From positions 124,001 through 188,000 of the forward strand of contig NZ_AMRN01000001.1 of assembly GCF_000300275.1 (NCBI RefSeq): a DNA stretch of 64,000 nucleotides. The letters are read 5' to 3'. The translations under genes and the position numbers were made by a program. The DNA is from Thalassospira profundimaris WP0211 (GTDB taxonomy: Bacteria; Pseudomonadota; Alphaproteobacteria; Rhodospirillales; Thalassospiraceae). The notes beneath the pieces were generated by a model. That model made no database searches. It saw only the letters and a list, made by a program, of their open reading frames with translations, and was not told where the DNA came from. Shown in pieces: positions 9,644-18,324 of this stretch (position 1 is the stretch's first letter; the number at the start of each line of letters is the position of its first letter).

Positions 9644-10076
9644 GTTTCTTGATGTTTTCAAGCTGGAAGCCCCAGCCGTTTGTATTGGCCCGCAACGCAT
9701 CAGCAATGCGATGGGGTGGTAGATTATCAAATCCGGTTTCGCGCACCTTTACCGATGTCGTGCCGGACGTTTCTTCAAGCCAGAATTCGACAAGGGTTTC
9801 GGGTTCCCCACTGTAATCGACTTCGGGGTCAACCGCATAGGGATGCCATGTATAGGCGAAGTAGGCTGGTTCCTCCATCGCCTTGATCGTTGAATTCCAC
9901 GGCACATGGGTGAAACCATCAATGGTGAACATGCCCTTGGACACCTCACCCACCGCAAACGGGCCCTCGATATTGATCCCGAACCAGACGCCGAATTCCT
10001 TGGAATCGGTCAGGGCCTTCCACACGCGGGAACGGGATGCTTTGATTTCAATCGACTTCTCTATGGTATTTGACAT
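9630..10076 (-). CDS. SRPBCC / AHSA1-domain protein
   Basis: This 148-residue protein has the START-like SRPBCC fold of the activator-of-Hsp90-ATPase (AHSA1) type. It starts with IEKSIEIKASRSRVWKALTDSKEFGVWFG, continues with a central FTYAWHPY strand, and ends with a C-terminal helix (GWGFQLENIKKHV). Such proteins form a hydrophobic cavity for small lipophilic molecules; most bacterial members have no assigned substrate. The ATG at 10076 follows AGGAGG. It is first in a two-gene operon with the overlapping ArsR gene. Confidence 0.85.
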   Translation of the reverse strand: MSNTIEKSIEIKASRSRVWKALTDSKEFGVWFGINIEGPFAVGEVSKGMFTIDGFTHVPWNSTIKAMEEPAYFAYTWHPYAVDPEVDYSGEPETLVEFWLEETSGTTSVKVRETGFDNLPPHRIADALRANTNGWGFQLENIKKHVES

Positions 10077-10169
10077 AACGCAACCTCCTGGTTGCATTTA
10101 ATCTGCCAGAAGATTTCCTATTATGCAACTAAAAAGTTGCGCATTTGATTTGAGCCCAAGAAACACAAA

Positions 10170-10193
10170 CGCCCGGCTGTTGCCAGCCGGGCG
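10170..10193 (-). terminator. Intrinsic terminator after ureG
   Basis: The perfect stem CGCCCGGCTG / CAGCCGGGCG, with a 4-base loop, is followed on the minus strand by TTTGTGTTTCTT. It ends the urease operon. Confidence 0.85.
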
Positions 10194-10274
10194 GTGCGTG
10201 CTCCCGTCATCCTTGGGTCAATGCCGCGTTAATGTAACCGGCAAAGCCCGTGCAGCTATCCTTATATCCCCATA

Positions 10275-10895
10275 TCAGGATGCTGCGGATTGGCGGAGCC
10301 CCCCTGTCTCGATGATGAAGTTTTTGACGTCTTCAAGGCCATCCATCGCCTTGAGATTGGTGAACAAGAACGGACGATCGCCGCGCATTTTCTTGGCATC
10401 GCGATCCATCACGCCCAGATCAGCCCCAACCAGCGGTGCCAGATCGGTTTTGTTGATCACCAGAAGGTCAGAACGGGTAATGCCCGGGCCACCCTTGCGC
10501 GGGATTTTGTCGCCTGCCGAAACGTCAATGACGTAAATCGTAATGTCGGCCAGCTCCGGCGAGAAGGTGGCCGACAGGTTGTCGCCGCCCGATTCAATAA
10601 AGATTGCCTCAAGCCCGGCATGCTTGGCCGCCATGTCTTCGACCGCTGCCAGATTGATCGACGCATCTTCGCGAATGGCCGTATGCGGGCAGCCACCGGT
10701 TTCTACACCGGCAATGCGGTCTGCGGCCAGTGCACCCGAACGGGTCATGAATTCGGCGTCTTCGCGGGTATAGATATCGTTTGTGATGGCGGCGATGTTG
10801 AACTCATCGCGCATCGCCTTGCACAGGCGTTCCAAAAGGGCGGTCTTGCCCGAACCAACCGGGCCACCAATTCCGATACGAAGGGGAGAGCTCAT
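10275..10895 (-). CDS. ureG: Urease accessory GTPase UreG
   Basis: UreG is the GTPase that, with UreF, UreD and UreE, delivers nickel to apo-urease. The 206-residue protein shows the P-loop GGPVGSGKT near residue 10, the nickel-binding Cys-Pro-His motif ([13 protein letters not shown]) near residue 67, ESGGDNL, and the NKTD guanine-recognition motif near residue 149. Length and motifs are canonical. It is the last gene of ureDABCEFG, overlaps ureF by four bases and is followed by a terminator. Confidence 0.97.
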   Translation of the reverse strand: MSSPLRIGIGGPVGSGKTALLERLCKAMRDEFNIAAITNDIYTREDAEFMTRSGALAADRIAGVETGGCPHTAIREDASINLAAVEDMAAKHAGLEAIFIESGGDNLSATFSPELADITIYVIDVSAGDKIPRKGGPGITRSDLLVINKTDLAPLVGADLGVMDRDAKKMRGDRPFLFTNLKAMDGLEDVKNFIIETGGLRQSAAS

Positions 10896-11602
10896 GATCT
10901 AAATAGCCTCGTATATTGGGTTTCGTGTTTCATCGACGTCCAGTCGACCATCGGTGCCGCGGCACCAAGATCGGAAAGTTCAGCCTGCATGGCGTGATCA
11001 ACAGCAACCGATACTGCACCATCAAGCGATGACAGCGATCTGACACCATCGGTCTGGCCCAGCGGCACCAGACGTACTGCACTGGACACAAGGTTTGCCG
11101 CCATCGCATGCAAATACGCCGTCAGCGCATCACGGAGCGGCACATCAAACTGAGCCGCCGCAATGCCCACCGCCACCGGATAGGATGGCAAACGGTCATC
11201 TTCGCGTATGGCATTGGCCCAGCGGGTTATCATCCCATCCCCCCAGACCTTTTGCATGGTCGAGACAAAGGCACGTCCCTGCGCGGTTGCCTCCAACGCC
11301 ATCTCGGACGTGCCGCGCCAACAATCGGCCTCGACCCCGATTTCAAACAGGGCCGCTTCATCGCCGGCACGCGCCGCCCGCCATGCGGCACAAAACAGCA
11401 CCGCATCAATCCGCCCGGCCCCGAATTCCAGAACCCCTTCGACCCAGTTGATCAGGCTATCAGCCGACGTCACCCGGCCATCTTCGACGGCATATTCGAC
11501 GCCATGCGAATAGGTATAGGCACCCACCGGGAATGACGGGCTTAGCCACGTCATCAACCGCATCAGGCCTGCCGGGTTAAGGGTCAGGTCATCCGTGGTC
11601 AT
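10892..11602 (-). CDS. ureF: Urease accessory protein UreF
   Basis: UreF acts in the UreDFG chaperone complex and gates nickel loading of urease. The 236-residue product begins at 11602 ([13 protein letters not shown]), giving the family-typical early motif [19 protein letters not shown]. The longer open frame upstream (to 11728) is read out of frame from the ureE histidine tail and is not credible protein. The start overlaps the end of ureE by 14 bases. The helical GxEYAVEDG and [16 protein letters not shown] segments fit UreF. Confidence 0.95.
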   Translation of the reverse strand: MTTDDLTLNPAGLMRLMTWLSPSFPVGAYTYSHGVEYAVEDGRVTSADSLINWVEGVLEFGAGRIDAVLFCAAWRAARAGDEAALFEIGVEADCWRGTSEMALEATAQGRAFVSTMQKVWGDGMITRWANAIREDDRLPSYPVAVGIAAAQFDVPLRDALTAYLHAMAANLVSSAVRLVPLGQTDGVRSLSSLDGAVSVAVDHAMQAELSDLGAAAPMVDWTSMKHETQYTRLFRS

Positions 11603-12146
11603 GGGAATGCCCGTGGTGATGGCTGTGCTTGTGATCATGTCCGTGATCATGTTCATGATCATCATGGTCGAAATGATCGTTGCCATGGCTGTGACCATGC
11701 GCGCCGCCAAGCCCGTGATAGGCGCCATTCAGCGGATCAAACGGTGCGATTTCGTTTTCCACCACACCGCCAAGGCCCGTGATCATGTCGCGCATCACAT
11801 GGTCATCAATGATGCGCAAACGCCCGTCATTCAAAACCTGAACCGGGGTGTGCCGGTTGCCAATATGCCAGGCCAGTTTGGCGGTTGCAATCGGACCAGC
11901 CGCCGTGATGGTCAGGACCGGCTCATCCGCCGCACGCACGACAATCACCCCGCCATCGGCCAGGCGCAACCGATCCCCGTCCGCCAATCGCACCGCATGT
12001 GGCAGATCCAGCAGGAATGGCTCCCCCGCATCATCATGCAGACGAATACGGCGGCGATGCCGATCGGAAAAGGCCAGGGTTACCGTGCCGCGCACTTCGG
12101 ATGTGTCGGCACGATCAACCGGGATATGTTCAATGGCATGACGCAT
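11589..12146 (-). CDS. ureE: Urease nickel metallochaperone UreE, His-rich tail
   Basis: UreE binds nickel and hands it to UreG. The product (185 residues from the ATG at 12146; a GTG at 12161 adds five) has the peptide-binding N-terminal domain (RGTVTLAFSDRHRRRIRL) and the metal domain with WHIGNRHTP, whose His is the conserved dimer-interface ligand. The C-terminus is a long tail with more than fifteen His, mixed with Asp and Gly, which can store nickel. Such tails vary between species; this one is long. It is placed between ureC and ureF. Confidence 0.95.
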   Translation of the reverse strand: MRHAIEHIPVDRADTSEVRGTVTLAFSDRHRRRIRLHDDAGEPFLLDLPHAVRLADGDRLRLADGGVIVVRAADEPVLTITAAGPIATAKLAWHIGNRHTPVQVLNDGRLRIIDDHVMRDMITGLGGVVENEIAPFDPLNGAYHGLGGAHGHSHGNDHFDHDDHEHDHGHDHKHSHHHGHSHDHG

Positions 12147-12164
12147 GGTGTTCTCAGCCACCGA

Positions 12165-13877
12165 TCAGAACAGGAAGTAACGCTGCGCCATCGGCACAAC
12201 ATCGACCGGCTGACAGGTCAGAAGCTCACCATCTGCCGTCACCTGATAGGTTTCCGGATCAACTTCCATCACCGGCAACGCATCATTCAGCTTCATGTCC
12301 TTCTTGCCGATATTGCGCGTATTCGACACCGCCAGAAGTTCCTTCGACAGACCGAATTCGGCGGCAATACCCGCATCAATGCCGGCTTGCGATACGAACG
12401 AGAAGCTCGATTTCGCAAGCGCATTGCCATAGGCGCCGAACATCGGGCGGTAATGGACCGGCTGCGGTGTCGGGATCGATGCGTTCGGATCGCCCATTGC
12501 GGCGGCGGCAATCATGCCCGCCTTGATCACCATGTCGGGCTTGGTGCCAAAGAACATCGGCTTCCAAACCACAAGGTCGGCAATCTTGCCAACTTCGATG
12601 GACCCGACATGCGCCCCAATCCCCTGCGCAATCGCCGGGTTGATGGTGTATTTTGCAACGTAGCGCTTGGCACGGAAGTTATCGTTGCCCTTGCCTGAAT
12701 CCTCGGGCAACGCACCGCGCTGCTTTTTCATCTTGTCAGCGGTCTGCCATGTGCGGGTGATGACTTCACCAACGCGGCCCATCGCCTGACTGTCTGACGA
12801 GATGATCGAAAACGCGCCAAGATCATGCAGGATATCCTCGGCCGCGATGGTTTCACGACGGATACGGCTTTCGGCAAAGGCGACGTCTTCGGGGATTTTC
12901 GGATCAAGGTGATGGCAAACCATCAACATGTCCAGATGCTCGTCAATCGTATTGACCGTGAACGGTCGGGTCGGGTTGGTCGAACTCGGCAATACGTTGG
13001 CTTCGCCGCACAGCTTGATGATGTCTGGCGCATGGCCGCCACCGGCACCTTCGGTGTGGAAGGTGTGAATGGTCCGGCCCTTGAACGATGCACGGGTGTG
13101 CTCGACAAAGCCGCTTTCATTCAATGTATCGGTATGGATCATGACCTGGACGTCAAGGTCATCAGCCACGGACAGGCAGGTATCAATTGCCGCCGGGGTC
13201 GTGCCCCAGTCTTCATGAAGCTTCAGGCCGCATGCACCCGCCTTGACCTGTTCGATCAGCGATCCGGGCAGGGTCGCATTGCCCTTGCCAAAGAAACCGA
13301 TATTCATAGGAATGCCGTCGGCCGCCTGCAACATCCGGGCAATGTGCCACGGACCCGGCGTACAGGTGGTGGCGTTCGTGCCCGCCGCCGGGCCGGTGCC
13401 ACCGCCCAGCATGCTGGTCACGCCGGAATAAAGCGCGTCTTCAACCTGTTGCGGGCAGATCCAGTGAATATGGGCATCAATACCGCCAGCGGTGATGATG
13501 TTACCTTCACCAGCGATGATCTCGGTACCCGGACCGATGATGATATCGACACCGGGCTGCACATCCGGGTTCCCGGCCTTGCCGATCCCGGCGATGCGGC
13601 CATCGCGAATGCCGATATCGGCCTTGATGATGCCGGTGTAATCAAGGATCAGCGCATTGGTGATCACGGTATCAACCGCACCATCAGCACGCGTTGCCTG
13701 TGACTGGCCCATGCCATCACGGATCACCTTGCCGCCACCGAATTTGACTTCCTCGCCAAGGGTGGTGAAGTCTTTTTCGACCTCGATGATCAGGTCGGTG
13801 TCGGCCAGTCGCACCTTGTCACCGACGGTCGGGCCAAACATGGCCGCATAGGACGGACGATCAATTTCATAAGCCAT
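12165..13877 (-). CDS. ureC: Urease subunit alpha
   Basis: UreC is the catalytic subunit that hydrolyses urea to ammonia and carbamate at a di-nickel centre in the cytoplasm. The 570-residue protein carries the metal ligands in [10 protein letters not shown] (about 132-141) and the carbamylated lysine in GLKLHEDWG (about 216-224). It also has [10 protein letters not shown], the [15 protein letters not shown] segment (about 268-282), and the flap Cys-His region [22 protein letters not shown]. All expected residues are present. ureB lies 17 bp upstream and ureE 18 bp downstream. Confidence 0.98.
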   Translation of the reverse strand: MAYEIDRPSYAAMFGPTVGDKVRLADTDLIIEVEKDFTTLGEEVKFGGGKVIRDGMGQSQATRADGAVDTVITNALILDYTGIIKADIGIRDGRIAGIGKAGNPDVQPGVDIIIGPGTEIIAGEGNIITAGGIDAHIHWICPQQVEDALYSGVTSMLGGGTGPAAGTNATTCTPGPWHIARMLQAADGIPMNIGFFGKGNATLPGSLIEQVKAGACGLKLHEDWGTTPAAIDTCLSVADDLDVQVMIHTDTLNESGFVEHTRASFKGRTIHTFHTEGAGGGHAPDIIKLCGEANVLPSSTNPTRPFTVNTIDEHLDMLMVCHHLDPKIPEDVAFAESRIRRETIAAEDILHDLGAFSIISSDSQAMGRVGEVITRTWQTADKMKKQRGALPEDSGKGNDNFRAKRYVAKYTINPAIAQGIGAHVGSIEVGKIADLVVWKPMFFGTKPDMVIKAGMIAAAAMGDPNASIPTPQPVHYRPMFGAYGNALAKSSFSFVSQAGIDAGIAAEFGLSKELLAVSNTRNIGKKDMKLNDALPVMEVDPETYQVTADGELLTCQPVDVVPMAQRYFLF

Positions 13878-13894
13878 TTATTCCATCCCCCCGC

Positions 13895-14200
13895 TTAAAG
13901 CTTGCCGTTGATTTTGGCGTTAAAGCCATAGACCGTGCCGGTTCCGGCATATTTCACCAGATTGACTTCGCGCGACTGGCCCGGCTCAAAACGAACAGCG
14001 GTCCCAGCCGGGATATCAAGGCGGAAGCCACGGGCGGCTTCGCGGTCAAAATCAAGGCCCGGATTGGTTTCATAGAAATGATAGTGCGACCCCACCTGCA
14101 CCGGGCGGTCCCCGGTATTGGCAACGGTGATGGTTTTGGTTTCACGCCCCTCGTTCAGGATGAGGCTGCCTTCCTTGGTAATGATTTCACCTGGAATCAT
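13895..14200 (-). CDS. ureB: Urease subunit beta
   Basis: This is the structural beta subunit of the three-subunit bacterial urease. The 101-residue protein matches UreB throughout: MIPGEI start, [19 protein letters not shown] near residue 29, [24 protein letters not shown] near residue 51, and a YGFNAKING end. It sits between ureA and ureC with short gaps and a clear ribosome-binding site (GAGGAG) upstream. Confidence 0.97.
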   Translation of the reverse strand: MIPGEIITKEGSLILNEGRETKTITVANTGDRPVQVGSHYHFYETNPGLDFDREAARGFRLDIPAGTAVRFEPGQSREVNLVKYAGTGTVYGFNAKINGKL

Positions 14201-14217
14201 AACGCGCTCCTCTTTCC

Positions 14218-14520
14218 TTAACGGATCGGTTCATGAACGGTCACAAGCTTCGTCCCGTCCGGGAAGGTGGCTTCGACCTGAATTTCGTGGATCATTTCGG
14301 CAATGCCATCCATTACCTGATCGCGCGTGATCACGGTTGCACCGTCGCGCATCAGATCGGCAACAGATTTGCCATCGCGCGCCCCTTCAACGACATAGTC
14401 GGTGATGATCGCGATCGCTTCGGGGTAATTAAGCCTCACCCCCCGTGCAAGGCGATTGCGCGCCACCATGGCGGCGACCGAAACCAGCAGTTTGTCCTTT
14501 TCGCGTGGCGTCAGATTCAT
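14218..14520 (-). CDS. ureA: Urease subunit gamma
   Basis: This is the small gamma subunit of urease. The 100-residue protein begins [13 protein letters not shown] and includes [22 protein letters not shown] and a V[11 protein letters not shown] end, all typical of UreA. It is separate from ureB, as in most proteobacterial ureases, and follows ureD after 26 bp. Confidence 0.97.
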   Translation of the reverse strand: MNLTPREKDKLLVSVAAMVARNRLARGVRLNYPEAIAIITDYVVEGARDGKSVADLMRDGATVITRDQVMDGIAEMIHEIQVEATFPDGTKLVTVHEPIR

Positions 14521-14546
14521 GCCTGCCTACTCCTTGGCTTCATTTA

Positions 14547-15479
14547 TTAAATCTCCCACAAACGCGGCAAGCGTGCGGGAAGCCCCCTTGTTTGATGGCG
14601 GAATGATTTCCACCACGCGCCGTAAACCCGGCGCAATTTCATCGGATCGCGCGCCATGAAACGGGCAATCACAATCCCCTTCATCGCGGTCGCAGCACAC
14701 AACACATCGCGCGCATCAAGCCCGTCAGTTGCCTGCGCCAGACAGTCGCGCGCGGCCTCCAGCTGATCTTCCGCGCCCTGCCCGACCAGAATGGCTGTCG
14801 CATTGGCGCGTGCACCGTCAAAGGCCGCCGCATGATCAAGCATGCGCAACACATCGCCTTCCAGATGCAGCGCATCGCGCCAAATCGGACGTCCCTCAAT
14901 CGAGACATCCCATGCCTCGCGCGCGAGCCCCGTGGTAAACACTTCACCGCGGGCAAGGCGGCCAAACACCATCATCTCACCGGCCATGACCATGCCGCTG
15001 CCAGATACGCGCACGGTCGTTTTGCGTTTCAGGCGGGCCTGATCAAACAGGATGCTTTCATGCGGTAACCATTCAAGCCAGCCACCATCGGCGACATCCA
15101 GATCCACCGACATTTCGCAATCCGGTCCGACCGACCGGTAAATCTTTTCAGCGGCCTGCGCGGTAAAGAGGGCGGATGCGCCCGCCTCCACCTTGCCGGC
15201 AAAGGCCAGCTTATCGCCACCGACCATGCCGCCCGATGTGGTCACCAGAACGGCTGTCGCCAAATCCCCCGCCACTGGGCGCGGAAACAGGATTTTCATC
15301 GGGTCACGGTAATAAAGATGATCAAGGGCTGCATGCCCGCCCTGATGCGCTGCGCCTGTGCCCTGACGAAACGTCACCTCTGCCCGGCCATCGGTAATGA
15401 TGCGGGCGGGTGTTACTGGCGTTTCCATCTCCGCATTCGGAATTGCGGATGTTGTCGGTTCAAGTTTGCGAAGCTGCAC
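14547..15479 (-). CDS. ureD: Urease accessory protein UreD
   Basis: UreD (UreH) is the scaffold that binds apo-urease and recruits UreF and UreG for nickel insertion. The 310-residue product shows the family pattern: AEVTFRQGTGAAHQGG, FPRPVAGDLATAVLVTTSGGMVGGD near residue 65, ALFTAQAAEKIYRS near residue 103, and WLPHESILFDQA. The predicted start is GTG at 15479, supported by AGGTGA six bases upstream. It opens ureDABCEFG. The 161-bp gap to urtE may carry its own promoter, or the urt promoter may read through. Confidence 0.93.
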   Translation of the reverse strand: MQLRKLEPTTSAIPNAEMETPVTPARIITDGRAEVTFRQGTGAAHQGGHAALDHLYYRDPMKILFPRPVAGDLATAVLVTTSGGMVGGDKLAFAGKVEAGASALFTAQAAEKIYRSVGPDCEMSVDLDVADGGWLEWLPHESILFDQARLKRKTTVRVSGSGMVMAGEMMVFGRLARGEVFTTGLAREAWDVSIEGRPIWRDALHLEGDVLRMLDHAAAFDGARANATAILVGQGAEDQLEAARDCLAQATDGLDARDVLCAATAMKGIVIARFMARDPMKLRRVYGAWWKSFRHQTRGLPARLPRLWEI

Positions 15480-15640
15480 AAAGTCACCTGATTAATGCGG
15501 CCCACTTATGGAGCCTTAATACCAAGGGTCCTCACAGCAAGATGCGGGCCAACCGCCAATACCCCGCCGATAGAGGGAGTTTGTCGGTGTATGGCCCGAT
15601 TGACAGCATCTAGTTTGCGCAAAATTTTGGCAAATGCCGA

Positions 15641-16336
15641 TCAAACAGTCAGATAGGCGCGGACTTTTTCACGATCGAGCGTTTCCTTCGCACCTGAAAG
15701 AACAACCTCGCCGCGTTCAAGCACGACAATCTCGTCGGCCAGTTCATGGGCGAATTCAAAGTACTGCTCGACCAGCAAGATCGCCATATCACCGCGGTCG
15801 GCCAGCTGTTTGATGACGCGCTGAATGTCCTTGATGATCGATGGCTGAATGCCCTCGGTCGGTTCATCCAGCACCAGCAACCGTGGTCGGGTGACAAGTG
15901 CGCGCCCGATGGCCAACTGCTGTTGCTGCCCCCCCGAAAGATCCCCACCGCGACGCCCCAGCATGTCACGCAGCACCGGGAACAGTTCGAAAATCTCATC
16001 CGGGATATGGCGCAGGGCACGCGGCAAGGCGGCAAAGCCGGTCTCAAGGTTTTCCTTCACGGTCAGAAGCGGGAAAATCTCGCGCCCCTGCGGGACAATC
16101 GCGATGCCATTGGCTGAGCGCCGATAAGACGGATCGCGGGAGATATCCTTGCCTTCCCATTTGATGTTGCCTTCCGTTATCGGGTGCTGACCAACCACGG
16201 CCCGCATCAGGGATGTTTTACCAACCCCGTTACGGCCCAGAACCGCGGTAACCTTGCCGGTTTCAGCACTCAGCGACACCTTGCGCAACGCATGGGACGC
16301 GCCATAGAACAGATCAATATTGCTGACATCAAGCAT
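15641..16336 (-). CDS. urtE: Urea ABC transporter ATP-binding protein UrtE
   Basis: UrtE is one of the two ATPases of the high-affinity urea importer. The 231-residue LivF-like protein has Walker A (GRNGVGKTS) near residue 34, the signature LSGGQQQ near residue 133, and Walker B (LLVLDEPTEG) near residue 153. The GREIFPLLTVKENLETG motif and EGIQPSII loop are typical of UrtE. It is last in urtABCDE and directly precedes the urease operon on the same strand. Confidence 0.94.
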   Translation of the reverse strand: MLDVSNIDLFYGASHALRKVSLSAETGKVTAVLGRNGVGKTSLMRAVVGQHPITEGNIKWEGKDISRDPSYRRSANGIAIVPQGREIFPLLTVKENLETGFAALPRALRHIPDEIFELFPVLRDMLGRRGGDLSGGQQQQLAIGRALVTRPRLLVLDEPTEGIQPSIIKDIQRVIKQLADRGDMAILLVEQYFEFAHELADEIVVLERGEVVLSGAKETLDREKVRAYLTV

Positions 16337-16348
16337 GCTTAAATCCCC

Positions 16349-17149
16349 CTAGCGTCCCAGATAGACTTCAATGACCCGCGGGTCTTTCTGCACGTGATCA
16401 AGTCGCCCTTCGGCCAGAACCGATCCTTCGTGAAGCACGGTCACCTTGCAATCAAGGTCGCGGACGAATTCCATGTCATGCTCAACCACCACGACCGAGT
16501 ATTCCTTGGAAATCGACCGTAAAAGTTTCGCCGTTTCCTCAGTCTCGGAATCGGTCATCCCGGCAACCGGCTCATCGACCAGAAGAAGTTCGGGCTCCTG
16601 CATCAACAGCATGCCGATTTCCAGCCACTGCTTCTGCCCGTGCGAAAGGTTGGCGGCCATCTCATCACGCTTGTCTTCAAGCATGATGGTGACCAGGGTC
16701 TTTTCGATCTTGATCTTTTCCGCATCAGAAAGGCGATGGAACAGGGCCTGAAACACGCCGCGCCCGCCCGAACACGCCAGAAGCAGGTTGTCGAACACCG
16801 TATGACTTTCAAACACCGTCGGCTTCTGGAACTTGCGGCCGATGCCCAGATTGGCAATCTCGGCCTCGTCCAGCTTGGTCAGATCAATCTCGCTTTTAAA
16901 TAGGACATCACCGGTATCAGGCCGCGTTTTGCCGGTGATGATATCCATCATGGTTGTCTTGCCCGCCCCGTTCGGGCCGATGATGGCGCGAAGTTCACCC
17001 GGCTCGACATAAAATGACAGGTTGTTGAGTGCGCGGAACCCGTCAAAGGTCACCGACACACCGTCGACATAAAGGATGGTTTCCGACTGCGCGGATTTGA
17101 CCTGTTCCTCGTCCGAGGCATTCTTTTGAATGGCGGCTGCTTCGCTCAT
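16349..17149 (-). CDS. urtD: Urea ABC transporter ATP-binding protein UrtD
   Basis: UrtD is the second ATPase of the urea importer (LivG-like, 266 residues). It contains VSVTFDGFRALNNLSF before Walker A (GPNGAGKTT, about residue 57), RKFQKPTVFE near residue 105, an LSHGQKQWLEIGMLL signature region near residue 163 and Walker B LLLVDEPVAGMTD. The SHGQK signature and WLEIG are characteristic of UrtD. It overlaps urtC by four bases (ATGA). Confidence 0.94.
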   Translation of the reverse strand: MSEAAAIQKNASDEEQVKSAQSETILYVDGVSVTFDGFRALNNLSFYVEPGELRAIIGPNGAGKTTMMDIITGKTRPDTGDVLFKSEIDLTKLDEAEIANLGIGRKFQKPTVFESHTVFDNLLLACSGGRGVFQALFHRLSDAEKIKIEKTLVTIMLEDKRDEMAANLSHGQKQWLEIGMLLMQEPELLLVDEPVAGMTDSETEETAKLLRSISKEYSVVVVEHDMEFVRDLDCKVTVLHEGSVLAEGRLDHVQKDPRVIEVYLGR

Positions 17150-18321
17150 GCCTTGCCTCCTTCATTTGCGCGTCGTTTACGCCAGGTCGTGAACAATGAT
17201 TGCCGATCTGCCGAACCAAAGGCTGGCACCGCCCCGATCACTCCTTTTGGCAGGAACAGGGTCACCGCAATGAACAGCCCACCCAGGAAGAACAGCCAGA
17301 AGTCCGGCATCGCCCCGGTAAAGAAGGTCTTGGCATAGTTGACGATAAACGCACCAAGCACCGCCCCATAAAGCGTGCCACGCCCGCCAACTGCGACCCA
17401 GATAACGATTTCAATTGAAAGGGCCGGGGCAAACTCGCCCGGATTGATGATCCCGACTTGCGGCACATAAAGCGCACCGGCGATCCCGGCCATGACGGCC
17501 GAAACGGTAAAGACGAACAGCTTGTAATATTCAACTCGGTAGCCTGTGAAACGCACGCGGCTTTCGGCATCGCGAATGGCAATCAGCACCTTGCCCAGAC
17601 GTGACTGGGTAATGCCACGCGCCACCGTGTAGCAAATGCCAAGAAACACACATGACGCGACAAACAAGCCAGCCCTTGTGCCATCCGATTGTAACGAATA
17701 GCCCAGCAAATCCTTGAAATCGGTCAGGCCGTTATTACCGCCAAAGCCCATATCGTTGCGGAAGAAAGCCAGCAGCAACGCATAGGTCATCGCCTGCGTA
17801 ATGATCGAAAGATACACACCCGTCACACGTGAGCGGAAGGCAAGGAAACCAAACACGAAGGCCAGAAGCCCCGGCACAAACATCGCCATGACGATGGCAA
17901 ACCAGAACATGTCAAAGCCATGCCAGTACCATGGCAATTCCTGCCAGTTCAGGAAGACCATGAAGTCGGGCAGGATCGGATCACCATAAACACCGCGATC
18001 GCCGATCTGACGCATCAGATACATGCCCATGGCATACCCGCCGAGCGCAAAGAACGCCCCGTGGCCAAGTGACAAAATCCCGCAGAACCCCCAGATCAGA
18101 TCGACACTGAGTGCGAGCAGCGCATAGCAAAGATACTTGCCAAGCAGGCTGACCATCCAGGTTGGCACATGAAAAGCGGAGCTTTCGGGCAACAACAAAT
18201 TGCTTGCCGGCACCAGAATGGCGGCCGCAATCAAAATACCCAAAAGGATCATCCCGCCGCGGTCTTTCAACAGCCAGCCAATAACCGGCGTCATTTGGTA
18301 TTTTTGACGATAATCGGTCAT
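17146..18321 (-). CDS. urtC: Urea ABC transporter permease UrtC
   Basis: UrtC is one of two membrane permeases of the urea importer (LivM-like). The 391-residue protein has about ten hydrophobic segments. Family landmarks include CYALLALSVDLIWGFCGILSLGHGAFFALGGYAMGMYLM near residue 65, FRNDMGFGGNNGLTDFK near residue 195 and VGGRGTLYGAVLGAF near residue 320. It is three bases from urtB and overlaps urtD. Confidence 0.95.
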   Translation of the reverse strand: MTDYRQKYQMTPVIGWLLKDRGGMILLGILIAAAILVPASNLLLPESSAFHVPTWMVSLLGKYLCYALLALSVDLIWGFCGILSLGHGAFFALGGYAMGMYLMRQIGDRGVYGDPILPDFMVFLNWQELPWYWHGFDMFWFAIVMAMFVPGLLAFVFGFLAFRSRVTGVYLSIITQAMTYALLLAFFRNDMGFGGNNGLTDFKDLLGYSLQSDGTRAGLFVASCVFLGICYTVARGITQSRLGKVLIAIRDAESRVRFTGYRVEYYKLFVFTVSAVMAGIAGALYVPQVGIINPGEFAPALSIEIVIWVAVGGRGTLYGAVLGAFIVNYAKTFFTGAMPDFWLFFLGGLFIAVTLFLPKGVIGAVPAFGSADRQSLFTTWRKRRANEGGKA

Positions 18322-18324
18322 GGA

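Noticed and set aside
11603-11728. N-terminal extension of ureF back into ureE
   Set aside because: It is the ureE tail read in another frame; the proper start at 11602 gives a normal UreF.
11595-12698. A long plus-strand open frame opposite ureE and ureC
   Set aside because: It is the complement of the histidine-rich tail and urease; its composition ([19 protein letters not shown]-like) is an artefact of the repeated His codons.
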